A stretch of DNA of 64,000 nucleotides from Candidatus Melainabacteria bacterium (GCA_016716405.1 JADJWK010000004.1:372001-436000), one strand, 5' to 3'. Positions 33,292 through 43,375 are shown, numbered from the stretch's first letter. Program-made: numbers and translations. The notes: a model not told the origin generated them from the sequence alone.

Positions 33292-34837
33292 TGAAAGCCT
33301 TCATAGCCTGCCTCTGATGCTGAAGGAAGCCGCCACCGCATTTGGCGCCCTCACCGATTCGATTTCTCCGCGATTGAGGTGGAAAGAGGTCGGCACAGTC
33401 ACTTCTGTCCTGCCGGGAATAGCAAAGATCAAGGGATTGCCGTCGGTGGCGCTTGAAGAGGTGGTCGAATTCGAGAACGGCTCCAGGGCCATCGCGTTCA
33501 ACCTCGATGAGAACGAAATCGGAGCTGTTCTCATATCGACGGAAGAGCCGCGAGCGGGAATGGAGGTCGAGCGCACGGGCAGACTGGTAGAGGTGCCAGT
33601 GGGTGAAGAATTGCTCGGCCGAGTGATCGACCCTCTGGGAAATCCTCTCGACAAGCTGGGACCGGTGATTTGCCGCACCAGAATGCCCATCGAGGGAGAC
33701 GTCGTTCCGATCCTTCACAGAGCAGCGGTACAGGAGCCCCTTTTTACAGGAATAAAAGTGATCGACACCATGGTTCCTATCGGCAAAGGGCAGAGAGAAT
33801 TGATCCTGGGTGACAGGCAGACCGGAAAGACAGCGATCGCGATCGATACGATCATCAACCAGAAGGACCGGAACGTTGTCTGTATCTACTGCGCCATCGG
33901 CCGGCGGTCCTCAGCCATCGCCTCGGTGCTCAGAACCCTGAAAGAGAGAGGGAGCCTCGACTATACCGTAGCGGTCGTCGCCGAAGGCCACTCACAACCG
34001 GGTCTGCGCTTCATCGCCCCCTACGCTGCCACGACAATCGCCGAATATTTCATGAACCGGGGTCAGGACGCTCTTATCATATACGACGATCTGACGTGCC
34101 ACGCACGGACCTACCGGGAGATCTCCCTGCTCCTCAGGCGGCCACCGGGAAGAGAAGCGTTTCCGGGAGACATATTCTATATCCACTCTCGCCTTCTGGA
34201 GCGATCTACGCACCTGATATCCAGACTGGGCGGTGGCAGTCTCACGGCCCTTCCGATCATCGAGACCCAGGCCCAGGATATTTCAGCCTATATACCGACC
34301 AACCTGATCTCGATTACCGACGGGCAAATATATCTGTCATCTTCCCTCTTCCAGAAGAACCTCCTGCCCGCCATCGATATAGGAAAGTCGGTCTCCCGTG
34401 TGGGAGGCAAGGCACAGCCGCCCTATCTGGCAAAGGTAGCCCTTGGTCTGAAGCTGACCTATTCTCAGTTCGAGGAGCTCGAGACATTCTCCAGATTCGG
34501 AACCAGACTGGATCCCGCCACCGCGGCTGTGCTCGAAAGCGGCAGGCGCCTGAGGCATTGCCTCACCCAACCACGATACGATCCGGTGGACAGCCTGGAG
34601 CAGCTCCTCATTTTTCATGCCTACTCGACTGGACTGTTCGACCGAATTCCCATTGATAGTCTTGCCAAGGCCGAGCTCGCTTGCCGTGCGCTTGTTCATC
34701 AGCTCCCGGCCAGCTTGAGAATTCACCTGCATTCGAGGACATCCGCACCGCGGGAATCGGAGATGCAATCTTTGAGGGCTCTGCTCGAATCGGCCCTGAC
34801 TCGATTTCACGACAAGCCCGGGGACACCGAGCCATGA
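33284..34837 (+). CDS. atpA: N-type ATPase subunit alpha
   Basis: 517 residues from ATG 33284, overlapping atpF by 8 bp; an upstream ATG at 33233 lies well inside atpF. Walker A is LILGDRQTGKTAIAIDTI, followed by VCIYCAIGRRSSAIASVLRT and GQDALIIYDDLTCHARTYRE. It is the non-catalytic nucleotide-binding subunit of the F1 head. The C-terminus overlaps atpG by 4 bp (ATGA). Confidence 0.96.
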   Translation: MPDESLHSLPLMLKEAATAFGALTDSISPRLRWKEVGTVTSVLPGIAKIKGLPSVALEEVVEFENGSRAIAFNLDENEIGAVLISTEEPRAGMEVERTGRLVEVPVGEELLGRVIDPLGNPLDKLGPVICRTRMPIEGDVVPILHRAAVQEPLFTGIKVIDTMVPIGKGQRELILGDRQTGKTAIAIDTIINQKDRNVVCIYCAIGRRSSAIASVLRTLKERGSLDYTVAVVAEGHSQPGLRFIAPYAATTIAEYFMNRGQDALIIYDDLTCHARTYREISLLLRRPPGREAFPGDIFYIHSRLLERSTHLISRLGGGSLTALPIIETQAQDISAYIPTNLISITDGQIYLSSSLFQKNLLPAIDIGKSVSRVGGKAQPPYLAKVALGLKLTYSQFEELETFSRFGTRLDPATAAVLESGRRLRHCLTQPRYDPVDSLEQLLIFHAYSTGLFDRIPIDSLAKAELACRALVHQLPASLRIHLHSRTSAPRESEMQSLRALLESALTRFHDKPGDTEP

Positions 34838-35718
34838 GCGCCACTCTGGCACATCTCGAATCAAGAATCAGGAGCGCCAGTAACCTGCAATCCGTTATCT
34901 CCACGATGAAATCGCTGGCTGCCGTTACTATGGGGCGATTCGACGAGGCAAGCAACACCATTGAAGACTATGCCTCCAATATAGAGCTGGCGATGGTGGC
35001 ATATGGACGCATCCGGGACATCAAGACCCTGCTCGGTCGGGGAAGGGAGACAGAGAGCCTGGCTGTGGTTTTCGCCACCGATCTGGCAATGGTAGGCCGC
35101 TTCAATGAGACAATCGTCGAGTATGCCATTGAATCGACGAACAGAAAGGATACCCGATACTGGCTGGTCGGACAGAGAGCGCTCGATGCTTTGAGAGAAA
35201 GAGATCTCAATGCCGAGAAGATATACGAGACACCCGAGAGCCTGCAGTCCCTGAAATCCATTATCACTCTCATCGCCGACGAGCTTGCCGGTCAGAAAGA
35301 CACGGGAGTGACCCTTTTCTTCAACAGATCCACTGCCGGGATCAATTACGAGCCTTCGTCAACGAGGATTCTACCTATAGATCAGGCCTTCATAGAGAGA
35401 CTGGAGTCAACCCGCTGGTCGGGAAGCATCAAGCCACAGGTAATCTGGAATGACAGCAACATCATGGCCAGACTGATCCGGGAGTTCCTGTTCGTCTCCC
35501 TATTCCGAGCGGGCGCCCATTCGGTAATGGCTGAGAACGGAGCCCGTCTGGCTTATATGGAGCACGCCGAGAAAAAGATAGAAGAGAATCTGGAGCAGCT
35601 CCGTCTGGAGCACAGACGACACCGGAAAAACTCGATCAACAACGAGCTCTTCGACATAATCGCCGGTTACGAGGCCCTTCGCCAGGACGAGCAGGATGAC
35701 ACTCGATCTGTGAAATAA
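34834..35718 (+). CDS. atpG: N-type ATPase subunit gamma
   Basis: 294 residues from ATG 34834, overlapping the atpA stop as ATGA. The two long helices of the rotor shaft are visible at the N-terminus (LESRIRSASNLQSVISTMKS) and at the C-terminus (AEKKIEENLEQLRLEHRRHR then NSINNELFDIIAGYEALR). The central domain is divergent, as in other N-ATPases. It is the last gene of the operon; the next gene starts 7 bp later but encodes an unrelated exported protein. Confidence 0.94.
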   Translation: MSATLAHLESRIRSASNLQSVISTMKSLAAVTMGRFDEASNTIEDYASNIELAMVAYGRIRDIKTLLGRGRETESLAVVFATDLAMVGRFNETIVEYAIESTNRKDTRYWLVGQRALDALRERDLNAEKIYETPESLQSLKSIITLIADELAGQKDTGVTLFFNRSTAGINYEPSSTRILPIDQAFIERLESTRWSGSIKPQVIWNDSNIMARLIREFLFVSLFRAGAHSVMAENGARLAYMEHAEKKIEENLEQLRLEHRRHRKNSINNELFDIIAGYEALRQDEQDDTRSVK

Positions 35719-35725
35719 TAAGCGC

Positions 35726-36484
35726 ATGGCGAATTCGCGGCTCCTGACCCTTTTCCTCGGCACCCTTTTTCTATCGAGCCCGGCTCCAGGCCGGGCGGCA
35801 CCGGCAGCCGGAAAAATCGAGACCGTGGATTGCCTGGTGCTTCGACAGAGAGATCTCAAAGTCGGCAAGATGACTGTCTACTTCGCCGGAGATCGTATCC
35901 GGGTAGACTCCATGAACGGTCAGGGGACCATTGTCTCGAAAGCCCCGGACTGGAGCGTCCTTATCTATAACAGAGACCGCCAGGCTATTTCCGTAAACGC
36001 CAGAGAGTGGCACGAGAAAGGTCTGGACAACCTCATGAACAGCAAGAAGAAGCTCAAATGGAAAGCGTCGACGGCACCCTTTATGGGTTACAGGGTCGCG
36101 GAGGCCACCAGGATGGCCGCCCCGGACATCAAGGACCAGGCTCTCGAGAGCTTTTATCGAACCAAGAAAGAAACGCCGGTGAGGACGACCTGGAAGAAAA
36201 TGCCCACGACATATATCGGCTCGAACAAGCTCGGTCTTTCCGAAGCCGAGTATAAATTCGCCCAGGGTCTCTATCAAACACCCCCGGCAGGCAGCGTCCT
36301 GCTTGCGACCCGGGGACCGGGACCGGGGAAGTCCAGTTTCAGCACAGTCTCGATCAAGAGAGAGAGAGTGCCGATTACGCTCTTTATCCCGCCACGCAAA
36401 CTGGTCAGAGCCCCTACCGTAGCGGCGGTGCTCACCGGCAGAGGCATCGAGGAGATGCTTCTCAATTTCTCCGGGGCCAAATAG
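35726..36484 (+). CDS. Exported protein of unknown function
   Basis: 252 residues. The signal peptide (MANSRLLTLFLGTLFLSSPA ... GRAAPA) is clear. The middle resembles outer-membrane lipoprotein-sorting or DUF4412-like beta proteins in rhythm (KVGKMTVYFAGDRIRVDSMN, then WSVLIYNRDRQAISV), that is, a lipid-binding half-barrel, but I do not recognise a family with confidence. It begins 7 bp after atpG and ends 4 bp before the next gene, so it may be cotranscribed with the ATPase. Confidence 0.65.
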   Translation: MANSRLLTLFLGTLFLSSPAPGRAAPAAGKIETVDCLVLRQRDLKVGKMTVYFAGDRIRVDSMNGQGTIVSKAPDWSVLIYNRDRQAISVNAREWHEKGLDNLMNSKKKLKWKASTAPFMGYRVAEATRMAAPDIKDQALESFYRTKKETPVRTTWKKMPTTYIGSNKLGLSEAEYKFAQGLYQTPPAGSVLLATRGPGPGKSSFSTVSIKRERVPITLFIPPRKLVRAPTVAAVLTGRGIEEMLLNFSGAK

Positions 36485-36488
36485 TGCC

Positions 36489-37169
36489 ATGAAAAGTCTG
36501 GGGGACATATACAGCGAGCTTGCCTCGATGGAGACGTTTCTCGAGTCGCTCGGCGAGGACGAGATCCTCTCCGATGCCCGAATGGCGCTGGCGGAGCCTG
36601 ACGGAAACAAGAGAATGGCGGCGGTGAGAGCAGTGCTCGAGACGCTCAAGGATAAATGCGACCGGCTAAGCGATCTCGGCTCTGGAGAGAAGATGCGTAT
36701 CCTGGTCATGCTCAACTCGATCAGGCGAGAAGACCTGCACAAATCGAGCGCCACCATAGACACTATCGTCGAGGAGCTCGAGGTCCGCAATACCCGGGTC
36801 GAGGTCATCGCGCCTTACGGCGAAGACCTGCCCTTCGTCAGATTCAAAGAGCGCTTCCCCCCTGCCGCATGGCGTTTCGTCGACTGGAGCAGGGTTCCTG
36901 ATAGTTTTGCAAAGCATGTCCGGGATCCTGAGGAGATCAAAGCGATTTTTCAGGCTCTCTGCCGGGAGAATTCCATCCCGGACGGAGAGGTTTTCATCAC
37001 CACCAGCTTCATCGAGCCGAGCTTGAAAATGACTCTCAGCGATCTGCTGGCCTGTGCCGATGTGTTCGCCCGCTACGGCACCGACTTGCTTTTCGTCATC
37101 GGAGACGCCGACTGGGTCTTCGAGATTTTTCATGAAGGCGAAATAGGCTTCGGCCGGGCACCCGACTAA
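36489..37169 (+). CDS. Cytoplasmic protein of unknown function
   Basis: 226 residues, without signal peptide or TM segment. An N-terminal helical part (residues 1-65) is followed by an alpha/beta part (KMRILVMLNSIRREDLHKSS, LEVRNTRVEVIAPYGEDLPF, YGTDLLFVIGDADWVFEIFH). The alternation of strands and helices resembles a Rossmann-like fold. No catalytic motif is recognised. It starts 4 bp after the preceding stop. Confidence 0.6.
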   Translation: MKSLGDIYSELASMETFLESLGEDEILSDARMALAEPDGNKRMAAVRAVLETLKDKCDRLSDLGSGEKMRILVMLNSIRREDLHKSSATIDTIVEELEVRNTRVEVIAPYGEDLPFVRFKERFPPAAWRFVDWSRVPDSFAKHVRDPEEIKAIFQALCRENSIPDGEVFITTSFIEPSLKMTLSDLLACADVFARYGTDLLFVIGDADWVFEIFHEGEIGFGRAPD

Positions 37170-37267
37170 AATCCCTGTCCAAACTCGAGCCGAGAGGTAT
37201 ATACTCGGCTAACTCATGACGCCTGGCTGGCGATTGGCGACGGCCCAGCTACTTACCAGCTCGATTC

Positions 37268-40200
37268 TCAGAAAGCTTCCTTGAAGGCGCCGCCTTCGAA
37301 GACTATCGTCTTGCCGGAATTGGCTGGAATCTTCTGCCCGGGCACGATAATCCCCACGAGATTGAGGGGATCGCAGGCGCTTATCCGGACCAGCCTGCCG
37401 GCTTCACTCTTGCGGCTCGCCCGGAGCGACTCCACCGCTGGCTTGAGAGCAAACTGCTCACCTGTAAAACCACTGACGAATCTGCCGCCTCGAATCTTTC
37501 CCTGGGCCTCCAGACGTCTCAAGCACATGAGCATCTCTCGCCAGGAAGGCAGGTTGTTCTCTCTGACGAGAAGCTCCCGGAAGATGACGCCATAGCGCTT
37601 GAGAAGCATGAAACAGACGTCTTCGACATTGCCGCCATCACCGTCGGTCTCCACAAGGGTCCAGCGTCCCTGGCTGTGGCGGGGACGGCTTGCTTTCTTG
37701 TACCGACCCTGCCCGGCTCTGCGTCTGGGATCGATTAGAGCCCGCAGATTGTCGAAACCATCGGCGGTGACCAGCCCGGCGGTGACGAGCTCCCAGAGTC
37801 CGGCTTCTACCTCGGCAGGCAGCAAGCCGGTCAGCCGAACCAGATCGACAAAGAATGAAGCGCCTCTCTTCTCGAGATGAGCGAGGACCCTGGCGGCTGG
37901 CACGCTCAGCACCGAGTTATCGACAGGCTCTTCAGGGCTGCGCAATAAAAGACCCTTGTCACGAAGATAAAAGGCCACCGGCGAATTGCTGGCAGGCAGT
38001 ATGCGTTTGTCGCGAGTATCAGGGTCGCCTCCTGCAAATGCAGGATGCCTGGAGATTCGAGCCCAGCCGATCTGGCCGGTCAGGCAGAGCTTGTCGATAA
38101 AATCGCTCCTGTATTCGCGTACGCGCCTTTTTAGAATCTGCGGCTCCCAGGCATTGGCGGGAATCTCGAAACAGTCGAGCTGACCGATCACCGACAGTAC
38201 GCCATGCTCCCCGGCGAGCTGGCTGCCCTCGGCAAGATGCTGCCAGGAGAAGAGCCAGTCCATGAACTGAGCCCTGGTGACAGGCTCGATCTGTTTGCGG
38301 ATGGAGCCCAGGGTGAGCCGGTGTATACGAGCGAGAAGTCCGCGCTCGCACCACTGAGCAGAATCAGACTGAGCAGAATTGAGAGCGGGAACGAAATTCC
38401 CCTGCATGATCAGACCGCGCGACTGCAGGGCACCAAGAGCGGTGGCGATTGCAGGCGCCTCGATGGAGAGAATATCATGAAGTTGCAAGGCGGTCACCGG
38501 ACCCAGATGCATGAGCCACCCAGCCACAGCCTGCTCCACCGCATCGCTCTCGGGATCGCCTTCGAGAAGCCGCCGGGCGGCGCCTTCTCTCTCGGCGGCC
38601 ACGAGATATTCACGCCCCCTCGCTTGCAACCTGATGGCCCGGTGGCTCTCCTCGAGCTCCAGAAAGAAACCAGGCAGAGACTCCGATTCGCTGACCCATT
38701 GCCAGTCCCCGGGCAGGACAACGAGGGTGATCAGAAGGTCGTAGAGCTCGTCGGCATTGCGAATATCCGGCGAGGCGTCCCGGCAGACCTGGGCGATAGC
38801 GCCGGGATCGAGAGCCCCGAACTCGCGGACGATGCTGTCCGGGAGCACCCGCCGCATCGCCACCGCCCGCGCCCGGCGCTCTTCCAGGGGAGCATCGTCG
38901 AGATAGGCATAAGGATTGGCATTGAGGATCTCGGCAGAGAAAGCCGAGGGCGTCACAGTGTCCACCGCCACACATTCGATCTCGCCTCTTTCGATCCGGC
39001 CGAGAATCCCGATGAGACCATCGAGATCCATGGCCTCGTTGAGAACATCTTTCATGACTTCATTGGTGAGGGGGTGATCGGGCAGACTGATATCGCCCAC
39101 GACGTTGTCCTGGCAGGCAGCCGCCTGGGGAAAGACTGCCGCGAGCAGATCCTCGGATTTCATGCGCTGGAGATGCGGAGGGACTTTCTTCCCTCCGAAA
39201 AAGCGCAGGAGCGCCAGGGATCGGCTGGCGTCCCAGCGCCAGCGCACCGGGAAAACAGGAGAGACCAGGGCGGTCTGCTCCAGCACATGCCGGATGGAAG
39301 CCGTATGCAGGAAATTGAAAACATCAGCAAGAGGAAAGCTGTGCTGCTCGGTAAGAGAGATGTTGATTCCTTCGTCGGTGGCGGAGGCCTGCAACTCGAG
39401 GTCGAAACTCCTGCAAAAACGTTTGCGTAGGGCAAGTCCCCAGGCTTTGTTGATTCGCGCCCCGAAAGGCGCGTGGATAATGAGCTGCATCCCGCCGCTC
39501 TCGTCGAAAAAGCGCTCTGCCACTATGCGATCCTGAGTGGGCACCGTGCCCAGCACCATCATGCCTTCTCGGACATAATCGATAGCCTGCCTGGCCGACT
39601 CCCGGGTGAGGCGGCAGCGCTCTTGCAAGGACTGCTCGAGACGGTCGAGAGTGATGCCATTCTCAATGGCGTCGGCGATCTCCTGCCGAAGCTCCGCCAC
39701 ATGCCTGGAGAGCTCGACGGATCTGCCCGGCGCCTCCCCGAGCCAGAAAGGCACCGATGGCGAGGCTCCCCGGGCATCTTCCACCCTCACCCTGCCCGAC
39801 AGGCTCTCCACCCGTTTGACCCGCCACGACGTGTTGCCCAGAAGGATGATGTCGCCCCGGTTGCTCTCGATGGCGAAGTCCTCATCCAGAGTACCGACCA
39901 CGGTCTCATCCGGCTCCACCACCACGGTGAAAAGAGCATTATCGGGAATCGCACCGCCGTTGGTGATAGCCACCAGGCGTGCTCCACGCCGTCCGGAAAG
40001 ACGGTGGTTGATCCTGTCTCGATGAAGAAAGCGCGCATGGGTGCTCTTGCGTCCGGCCACACCTTCCGAGAGCATCTCGAGAATGCTCTCGTATTCGTCC
40101 CGGCTCAGATCCCTGTAAGGATAGGCGCCACGCACCAGATCGAAGAGCTCATCTTCCTGGCAGTCCCGGCTGGCGCACTCCGCCACGATCTGCTGGGCGA

Positions 40201-41467
40201 GGATATCATAGGGACGCTCCGGTATGACAATCCGGTCCAGATCGAGCTCTGCGATCGCTTTCACCAGGGCGGCGCATTCGATGAGCTCATCACGGGTGGT
40301 GGCGAAAAACCTTCCTTTCGGGATAGCGCCCCGCCAGTGCCCGGCGCGGCCCACACGCTGGAGAGCAACAGCTATATTGCGAGGAGAGCCGATCTGGCAG
40401 ACCAGATCCACGCCCCCCACATCGATGCCCAGCTCGAGAGAAGCGGTAGCCACCAGGACTTTGAGCTCCCCCGCCTTGAGACGGCTCTCCGCCGACAGCC
40501 TGAGATTGCGCGCGAGGCTGCCGTGGTGGCATCCCACCACCTCCGGCGAAAGCCTGTCCGAGAGCTGGTGAGCAAGACGCTCGGCAAGACGGCGGGTGTT
40601 GACGAAGACCAGGGTGGAATTATGGGACTGGACAAGAGAAGCGATCCGGTCATAGATTTCTTCCCACATCTCGTGCGAAGCCACCGCCTCCAGCGGCCGG
40701 TCCGGGGACTCCACCGCCAGGTCGAGACGGCGCCGCTGGCCGACTTCGATGATTTCAGGCGGCTCTTCATGACCGCCTTTGAGAAAGAGCCCGATCTCCT
40801 CTATCGGTTTCTGGGTCGCCGAGAGACCGATACGAACCGGTCTTCGCCTGGCCAGGGCATCGAGACGCTCCAGGGTGAGAGCCAGATGGCTTCCCCGCTT
40901 GCTCCCGGCAACCGCATGGATCTCGTCGACAATGACTGTGGAGACGTCTTCCAGCACCCGTCTCGATTTCTCGGCGGTGAGAAGAATATAGAGAGACTCC
41001 GGGGTGGTCACCAGGATATGCGGGGGCGATTTGAGCATGCTCCGGCGCTCGGCAACCAGGGTATCGCCGGTGCGCACGGCGGTGCGGATATCGCTCACAT
41101 CCAGACCGCGCCGGCGAGCCAGCTCGAGAATCTCGGCAAGGGGGCCTTCCAGGTTCTTGTGGATGTCGTTGCTCAGCGCTTTGAGAGGCGAGACATAGAC
41201 CACCTCGGTACGGGCCTCAAGCTCTCCGGAAAGAGACTTTCTCACCAGGGTATCGATACAGGCGAGAAACGCCGCCAGGGTCTTGCCGGAGCCGGTGGGA
41301 GCCGAAATCAGGACATTGCGCCCGGACACTATCACCGGCCATCCAGACTCCTGGGGCTCGGTGGGGGTGGAGAATCGCTCCACGAACCAGTCGCGCACCA
41401 CCGGATGCGCCCAATCAAGCGATCTTACGGGACTCGAGAGCACTGCTCTATCTTCCCTCGTTCTCAC
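37268..41467 (-). CDS. lhr: Lhr-type superfamily 2 DNA helicase
   Basis: About 1399 residues. No ATG is available; GTG 41467 has GAGG at good distance, TTG 41473 is the alternative. Helicase motifs: I (ISAPTGSGKTLAAFLACI), Ia (VYVSPLKALSNDIHKNLE), II (VIVDEIHAVAGSKRG), III (GLSATQKPIEEIG), V (VATASLELGIDVGGVDLV) and VI (ALQRVGRAGHWRGAIPKGRF). After the two RecA folds come the winged-helix and Lhr-specific C-terminal domains to residue ~1400. Lhr is a 3'-5' DNA/RNA translocase involved in DNA repair. Adjacent C-terminal winged-helix segments (SDFIDKLCLTGQIGWARISR) are of the Lhr extended type. Confidence 0.93.
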   Translation of the reverse strand: MRTREDRAVLSSPVRSLDWAHPVVRDWFVERFSTPTEPQESGWPVIVSGRNVLISAPTGSGKTLAAFLACIDTLVRKSLSGELEARTEVVYVSPLKALSNDIHKNLEGPLAEILELARRRGLDVSDIRTAVRTGDTLVAERRSMLKSPPHILVTTPESLYILLTAEKSRRVLEDVSTVIVDEIHAVAGSKRGSHLALTLERLDALARRRPVRIGLSATQKPIEEIGLFLKGGHEEPPEIIEVGQRRRLDLAVESPDRPLEAVASHEMWEEIYDRIASLVQSHNSTLVFVNTRRLAERLAHQLSDRLSPEVVGCHHGSLARNLRLSAESRLKAGELKVLVATASLELGIDVGGVDLVCQIGSPRNIAVALQRVGRAGHWRGAIPKGRFFATTRDELIECAALVKAIAELDLDRIVIPERPYDILAQQIVAECASRDCQEDELFDLVRGAYPYRDLSRDEYESILEMLSEGVAGRKSTHARFLHRDRINHRLSGRRGARLVAITNGGAIPDNALFTVVVEPDETVVGTLDEDFAIESNRGDIILLGNTSWRVKRVESLSGRVRVEDARGASPSVPFWLGEAPGRSVELSRHVAELRQEIADAIENGITLDRLEQSLQERCRLTRESARQAIDYVREGMMVLGTVPTQDRIVAERFFDESGGMQLIIHAPFGARINKAWGLALRKRFCRSFDLELQASATDEGINISLTEQHSFPLADVFNFLHTASIRHVLEQTALVSPVFPVRWRWDASRSLALLRFFGGKKVPPHLQRMKSEDLLAAVFPQAAACQDNVVGDISLPDHPLTNEVMKDVLNEAMDLDGLIGILGRIERGEIECVAVDTVTPSAFSAEILNANPYAYLDDAPLEERRARAVAMRRVLPDSIVREFGALDPGAIAQVCRDASPDIRNADELYDLLITLVVLPGDWQWVSESESLPGFFLELEESHRAIRLQARGREYLVAAEREGAARRLLEGDPESDAVEQAVAGWLMHLGPVTALQLHDILSIEAPAIATALGALQSRGLIMQGNFVPALNSAQSDSAQWCERGLLARIHRLTLGSIRKQIEPVTRAQFMDWLFSWQHLAEGSQLAGEHGVLSVIGQLDCFEIPANAWEPQILKRRVREYRSDFIDKLCLTGQIGWARISRHPAFAGGDPDTRDKRILPASNSPVAFYLRDKGLLLRSPEEPVDNSVLSVPAARVLAHLEKRGASFFVDLVRLTGLLPAEVEAGLWELVTAGLVTADGFDNLRALIDPRRRAGQGRYKKASRPRHSQGRWTLVETDGDGGNVEDVCFMLLKRYGVIFRELLVRENNLPSWREMLMCLRRLEAQGKIRGGRFVSGFTGEQFALKPAVESLRASRKSEAGRLVRISACDPLNLVGIIVPGQKIPANSGKTIVFEGGAFKEAF

Positions 41468-41510
41468 GACCAAGCCTCATTATAGAAAATATCCGTGATA
41501 AACTCACTGC

Positions 41511-42866
41511 ATGCGTCCTGTTGAGGAGTCATGCTACTGGCTTGCCGCGCGAAATAACTACGCGTTGAGCCCCGTCGTGGCAGGCGATCAGGACGCCGAG
41601 GTTGTCATCATAGGAGCCGGATTCACCGGTCTCTGGACTGCTTATTTCTTGAAAGAGCTCGCTCCGGATCTGGACATAGCCGTGGTCGAGCAACAGACCG
41701 TCGGCTACGGCGCCAGCGGTCGCAATGCCGGTATGGTGAGCAATTGCATGGACCACAGCCATGCCCTCGCTATTGCTCACTTCGGCAGGCAGGAAGCCGA
41801 GCGTCTCATGCGAATCGGTCTGGCAAATATTGACGAGCTCGCCGAGTTTGCCGCCGACTGTGATTTCGAGCGGACAGGACAGCTCTTCGTGGCCCTCAAC
41901 GCGGAGCATCTCGAGTCATGCAGGGAGAATGCCGAGGTTGCGGCCCAGCTCGGGCTCCCCGGTCATCGTGTCCTCTCGGCGGAAGAAGTGCGAAAAGAGC
42001 TCAATTCGCCTCTCTATAGGGGCGGCATCTTCATGCCCGGCGGGGGCATCATCGATCCGATAAAACTGACCGACAAGCTCAAGCGTGTCGGCATGGAAAG
42101 AGGCGTTCGCTTTTTCGAGAACTCCCGGGTCACCGCCGTGGAGGACGATCGGGTAGTCACAAGAACCGGCTCTATCCGCGGCAAGAAGATCGTGCTGGCC
42201 GCCAATGCTTACAGCCATCTTCTATTTCCCAGATTGATCAATCGCTTCATCCCTCTCTACGATTACGTGCTGGTAAGCGATCCCCTTTCCGATAGCCAGC
42301 ACCGGGAGCTGGGCTGGCACAATCGCCAGGGAGTCATGGACGGTCGCAACTTCTTCAACTACTACCGGCTCACCAGGGACAACCGCATCCTCTGGGGAAC
42401 AAGCGAAGCGGTCTATTTCCCGCCCAACCGGGTGGATGAGACCTGCGATCACTCCGAGGATCATTACGAGTCCCTGGAGGAGAGCTTCAAGAATCATTTC
42501 CCTTATCTCGCCGATCTCCGTTTTCCCTTCCGATGGGGCGGGCCCATTGCCAGCACCACCAGGCTGACGCCTGTTTTCGGGAGCATGCGTAAGGATCGGA
42601 TTATCTATGCCCTGGGCTACACCGGACATGGCATCGGCACCACCCGCGTCGCCGGCAAGATCCTGGCTCATATGGCCCTGGCCAAACCAAGCGATCTCCT
42701 TTCACTGAGGATGGTGCGGGTCAAGCCCTTCCCTTATCCGCCCGAGCCCATGCGCCGCGCCTCGGTGAAAATGGTGACAAGTTCTCTCAAAGGTCTGGAT
42801 CAGGGCGAGCGACCCAGCCCCATTCTGAAAATCCTGGATCTCTTCGGTATAGGTTTTTCCAGTTGA
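41511..42866 (+). CDS. FAD-dependent amine/amino-acid oxidoreductase (DAO family)
   Basis: 451 residues. The FAD-binding Rossmann motif is AEVVIIGAGFTGLWTAYFLK (residues ~29-48), with SGRNAGMVSNCMDH just after, as in gamma-glutamylputrescine oxidase and related DAO enzymes. The C-terminal DAO motif is YALGYTGHGIGTTRVAGKIL. The enzyme probably oxidises a secondary or primary amine with O2 or an electron carrier; the substrate cannot be named. It is divergent from the lhr gene. Confidence 0.9.
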   Translation: MRPVEESCYWLAARNNYALSPVVAGDQDAEVVIIGAGFTGLWTAYFLKELAPDLDIAVVEQQTVGYGASGRNAGMVSNCMDHSHALAIAHFGRQEAERLMRIGLANIDELAEFAADCDFERTGQLFVALNAEHLESCRENAEVAAQLGLPGHRVLSAEEVRKELNSPLYRGGIFMPGGGIIDPIKLTDKLKRVGMERGVRFFENSRVTAVEDDRVVTRTGSIRGKKIVLAANAYSHLLFPRLINRFIPLYDYVLVSDPLSDSQHRELGWHNRQGVMDGRNFFNYYRLTRDNRILWGTSEAVYFPPNRVDETCDHSEDHYESLEESFKNHFPYLADLRFPFRWGGPIASTTRLTPVFGSMRKDRIIYALGYTGHGIGTTRVAGKILAHMALAKPSDLLSLRMVRVKPFPYPPEPMRRASVKMVTSSLKGLDQGERPSPILKILDLFGIGFSS

Positions 42867-43026
42867 CCGCACCTGTAGCCGGTGGCAGAATGGCTTAGAC
42901 GACCCGGGCTGCGCCCCGGTATCCATGCGGTTTTCCGGCGTCCGCTCCTGAGCGTACCGGGACCTCGCTGGCCGGTCGTGCCAGCCGAAAGCTTGTTCTC
43001 ATGAGGGTTTCGACAGACACCAGCTC

Positions 43027-43055
43027 TTGACAAGTGCCACCATTTCTGCTATGCC
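43027..43055 (+). promoter_or_regulatory. Sigma-70-type promoter for the DUF378 gene
   Basis: A consensus -35 TTGACA (43027-43032), 17-bp spacer and TATGCC (43050-43055). It precedes the DUF378 start by about 78 bp. The 266-bp gap 42867-43132 holds no supported gene. Confidence 0.5.
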
Positions 43056-43132
43056 GTTAAGTAGGTATGCAAATCAGCTCCGGGAGCTGTTCTCGAGGGT
43101 TATTTACGGGTTTGATGCCTAGGTGATCAGAG

Positions 43133-43342
43133 ATGAAACATGTAGAGTTAATTGCCACAATCCTGTTACTGGTCGGTGGTATCAACTGGGGTCTTGTAGG
43201 AGCATTCGACTACAATCTCGTTACCAGCCTTCTCGGCGATGGTACTGCGACTAAAGTCGTATATGGTCTTGTCGGACTCTGTGCCCTGTACCAGATCATG
43301 CAACACATGAAAGGTCGCGGCGCTTCCGAAAAAGAAGCCTAG
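43133..43342 (+). CDS. DUF378 small membrane protein (YuzA-like)
   Basis: 69 residues with two TM helices: VELIATILLLVGGINWGLVG and ATKVVYGLVGLCALYQIMQH. The GGINWGLVGAFDYNLV motif is the DUF378 signature. The family is common in bacteria and of unknown function. It has its own promoter and is followed by a large inverted repeat likely to end transcription. Confidence 0.9.
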   Translation: MKHVELIATILLLVGGINWGLVGAFDYNLVTSLLGDGTATKVVYGLVGLCALYQIMQHMKGRGASEKEA

Positions 43343-43375
43343 TTGAGCTAAAACCAAATTGAGCCAAGAGCAACA

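Noticed and set aside
37189..37209. GCCGAG/CTCGGC hairpin as a terminator
   Set aside because: Six base pairs with a 9-nt loop and no T-run on either strand.
39473..41485. 670-codon plus frame opposite the Lhr helicase
   Set aside because: The minus strand has all SF2 helicase motifs; the plus frame is a codon-bias shadow.
42880..42945. tRNA-Leu-like start (GCCGGTGGCAGAATGGCTTAGACG)
   Set aside because: No T-arm GTTCGA, no matching acceptor 3' strand and no anticodon stem can be drawn.
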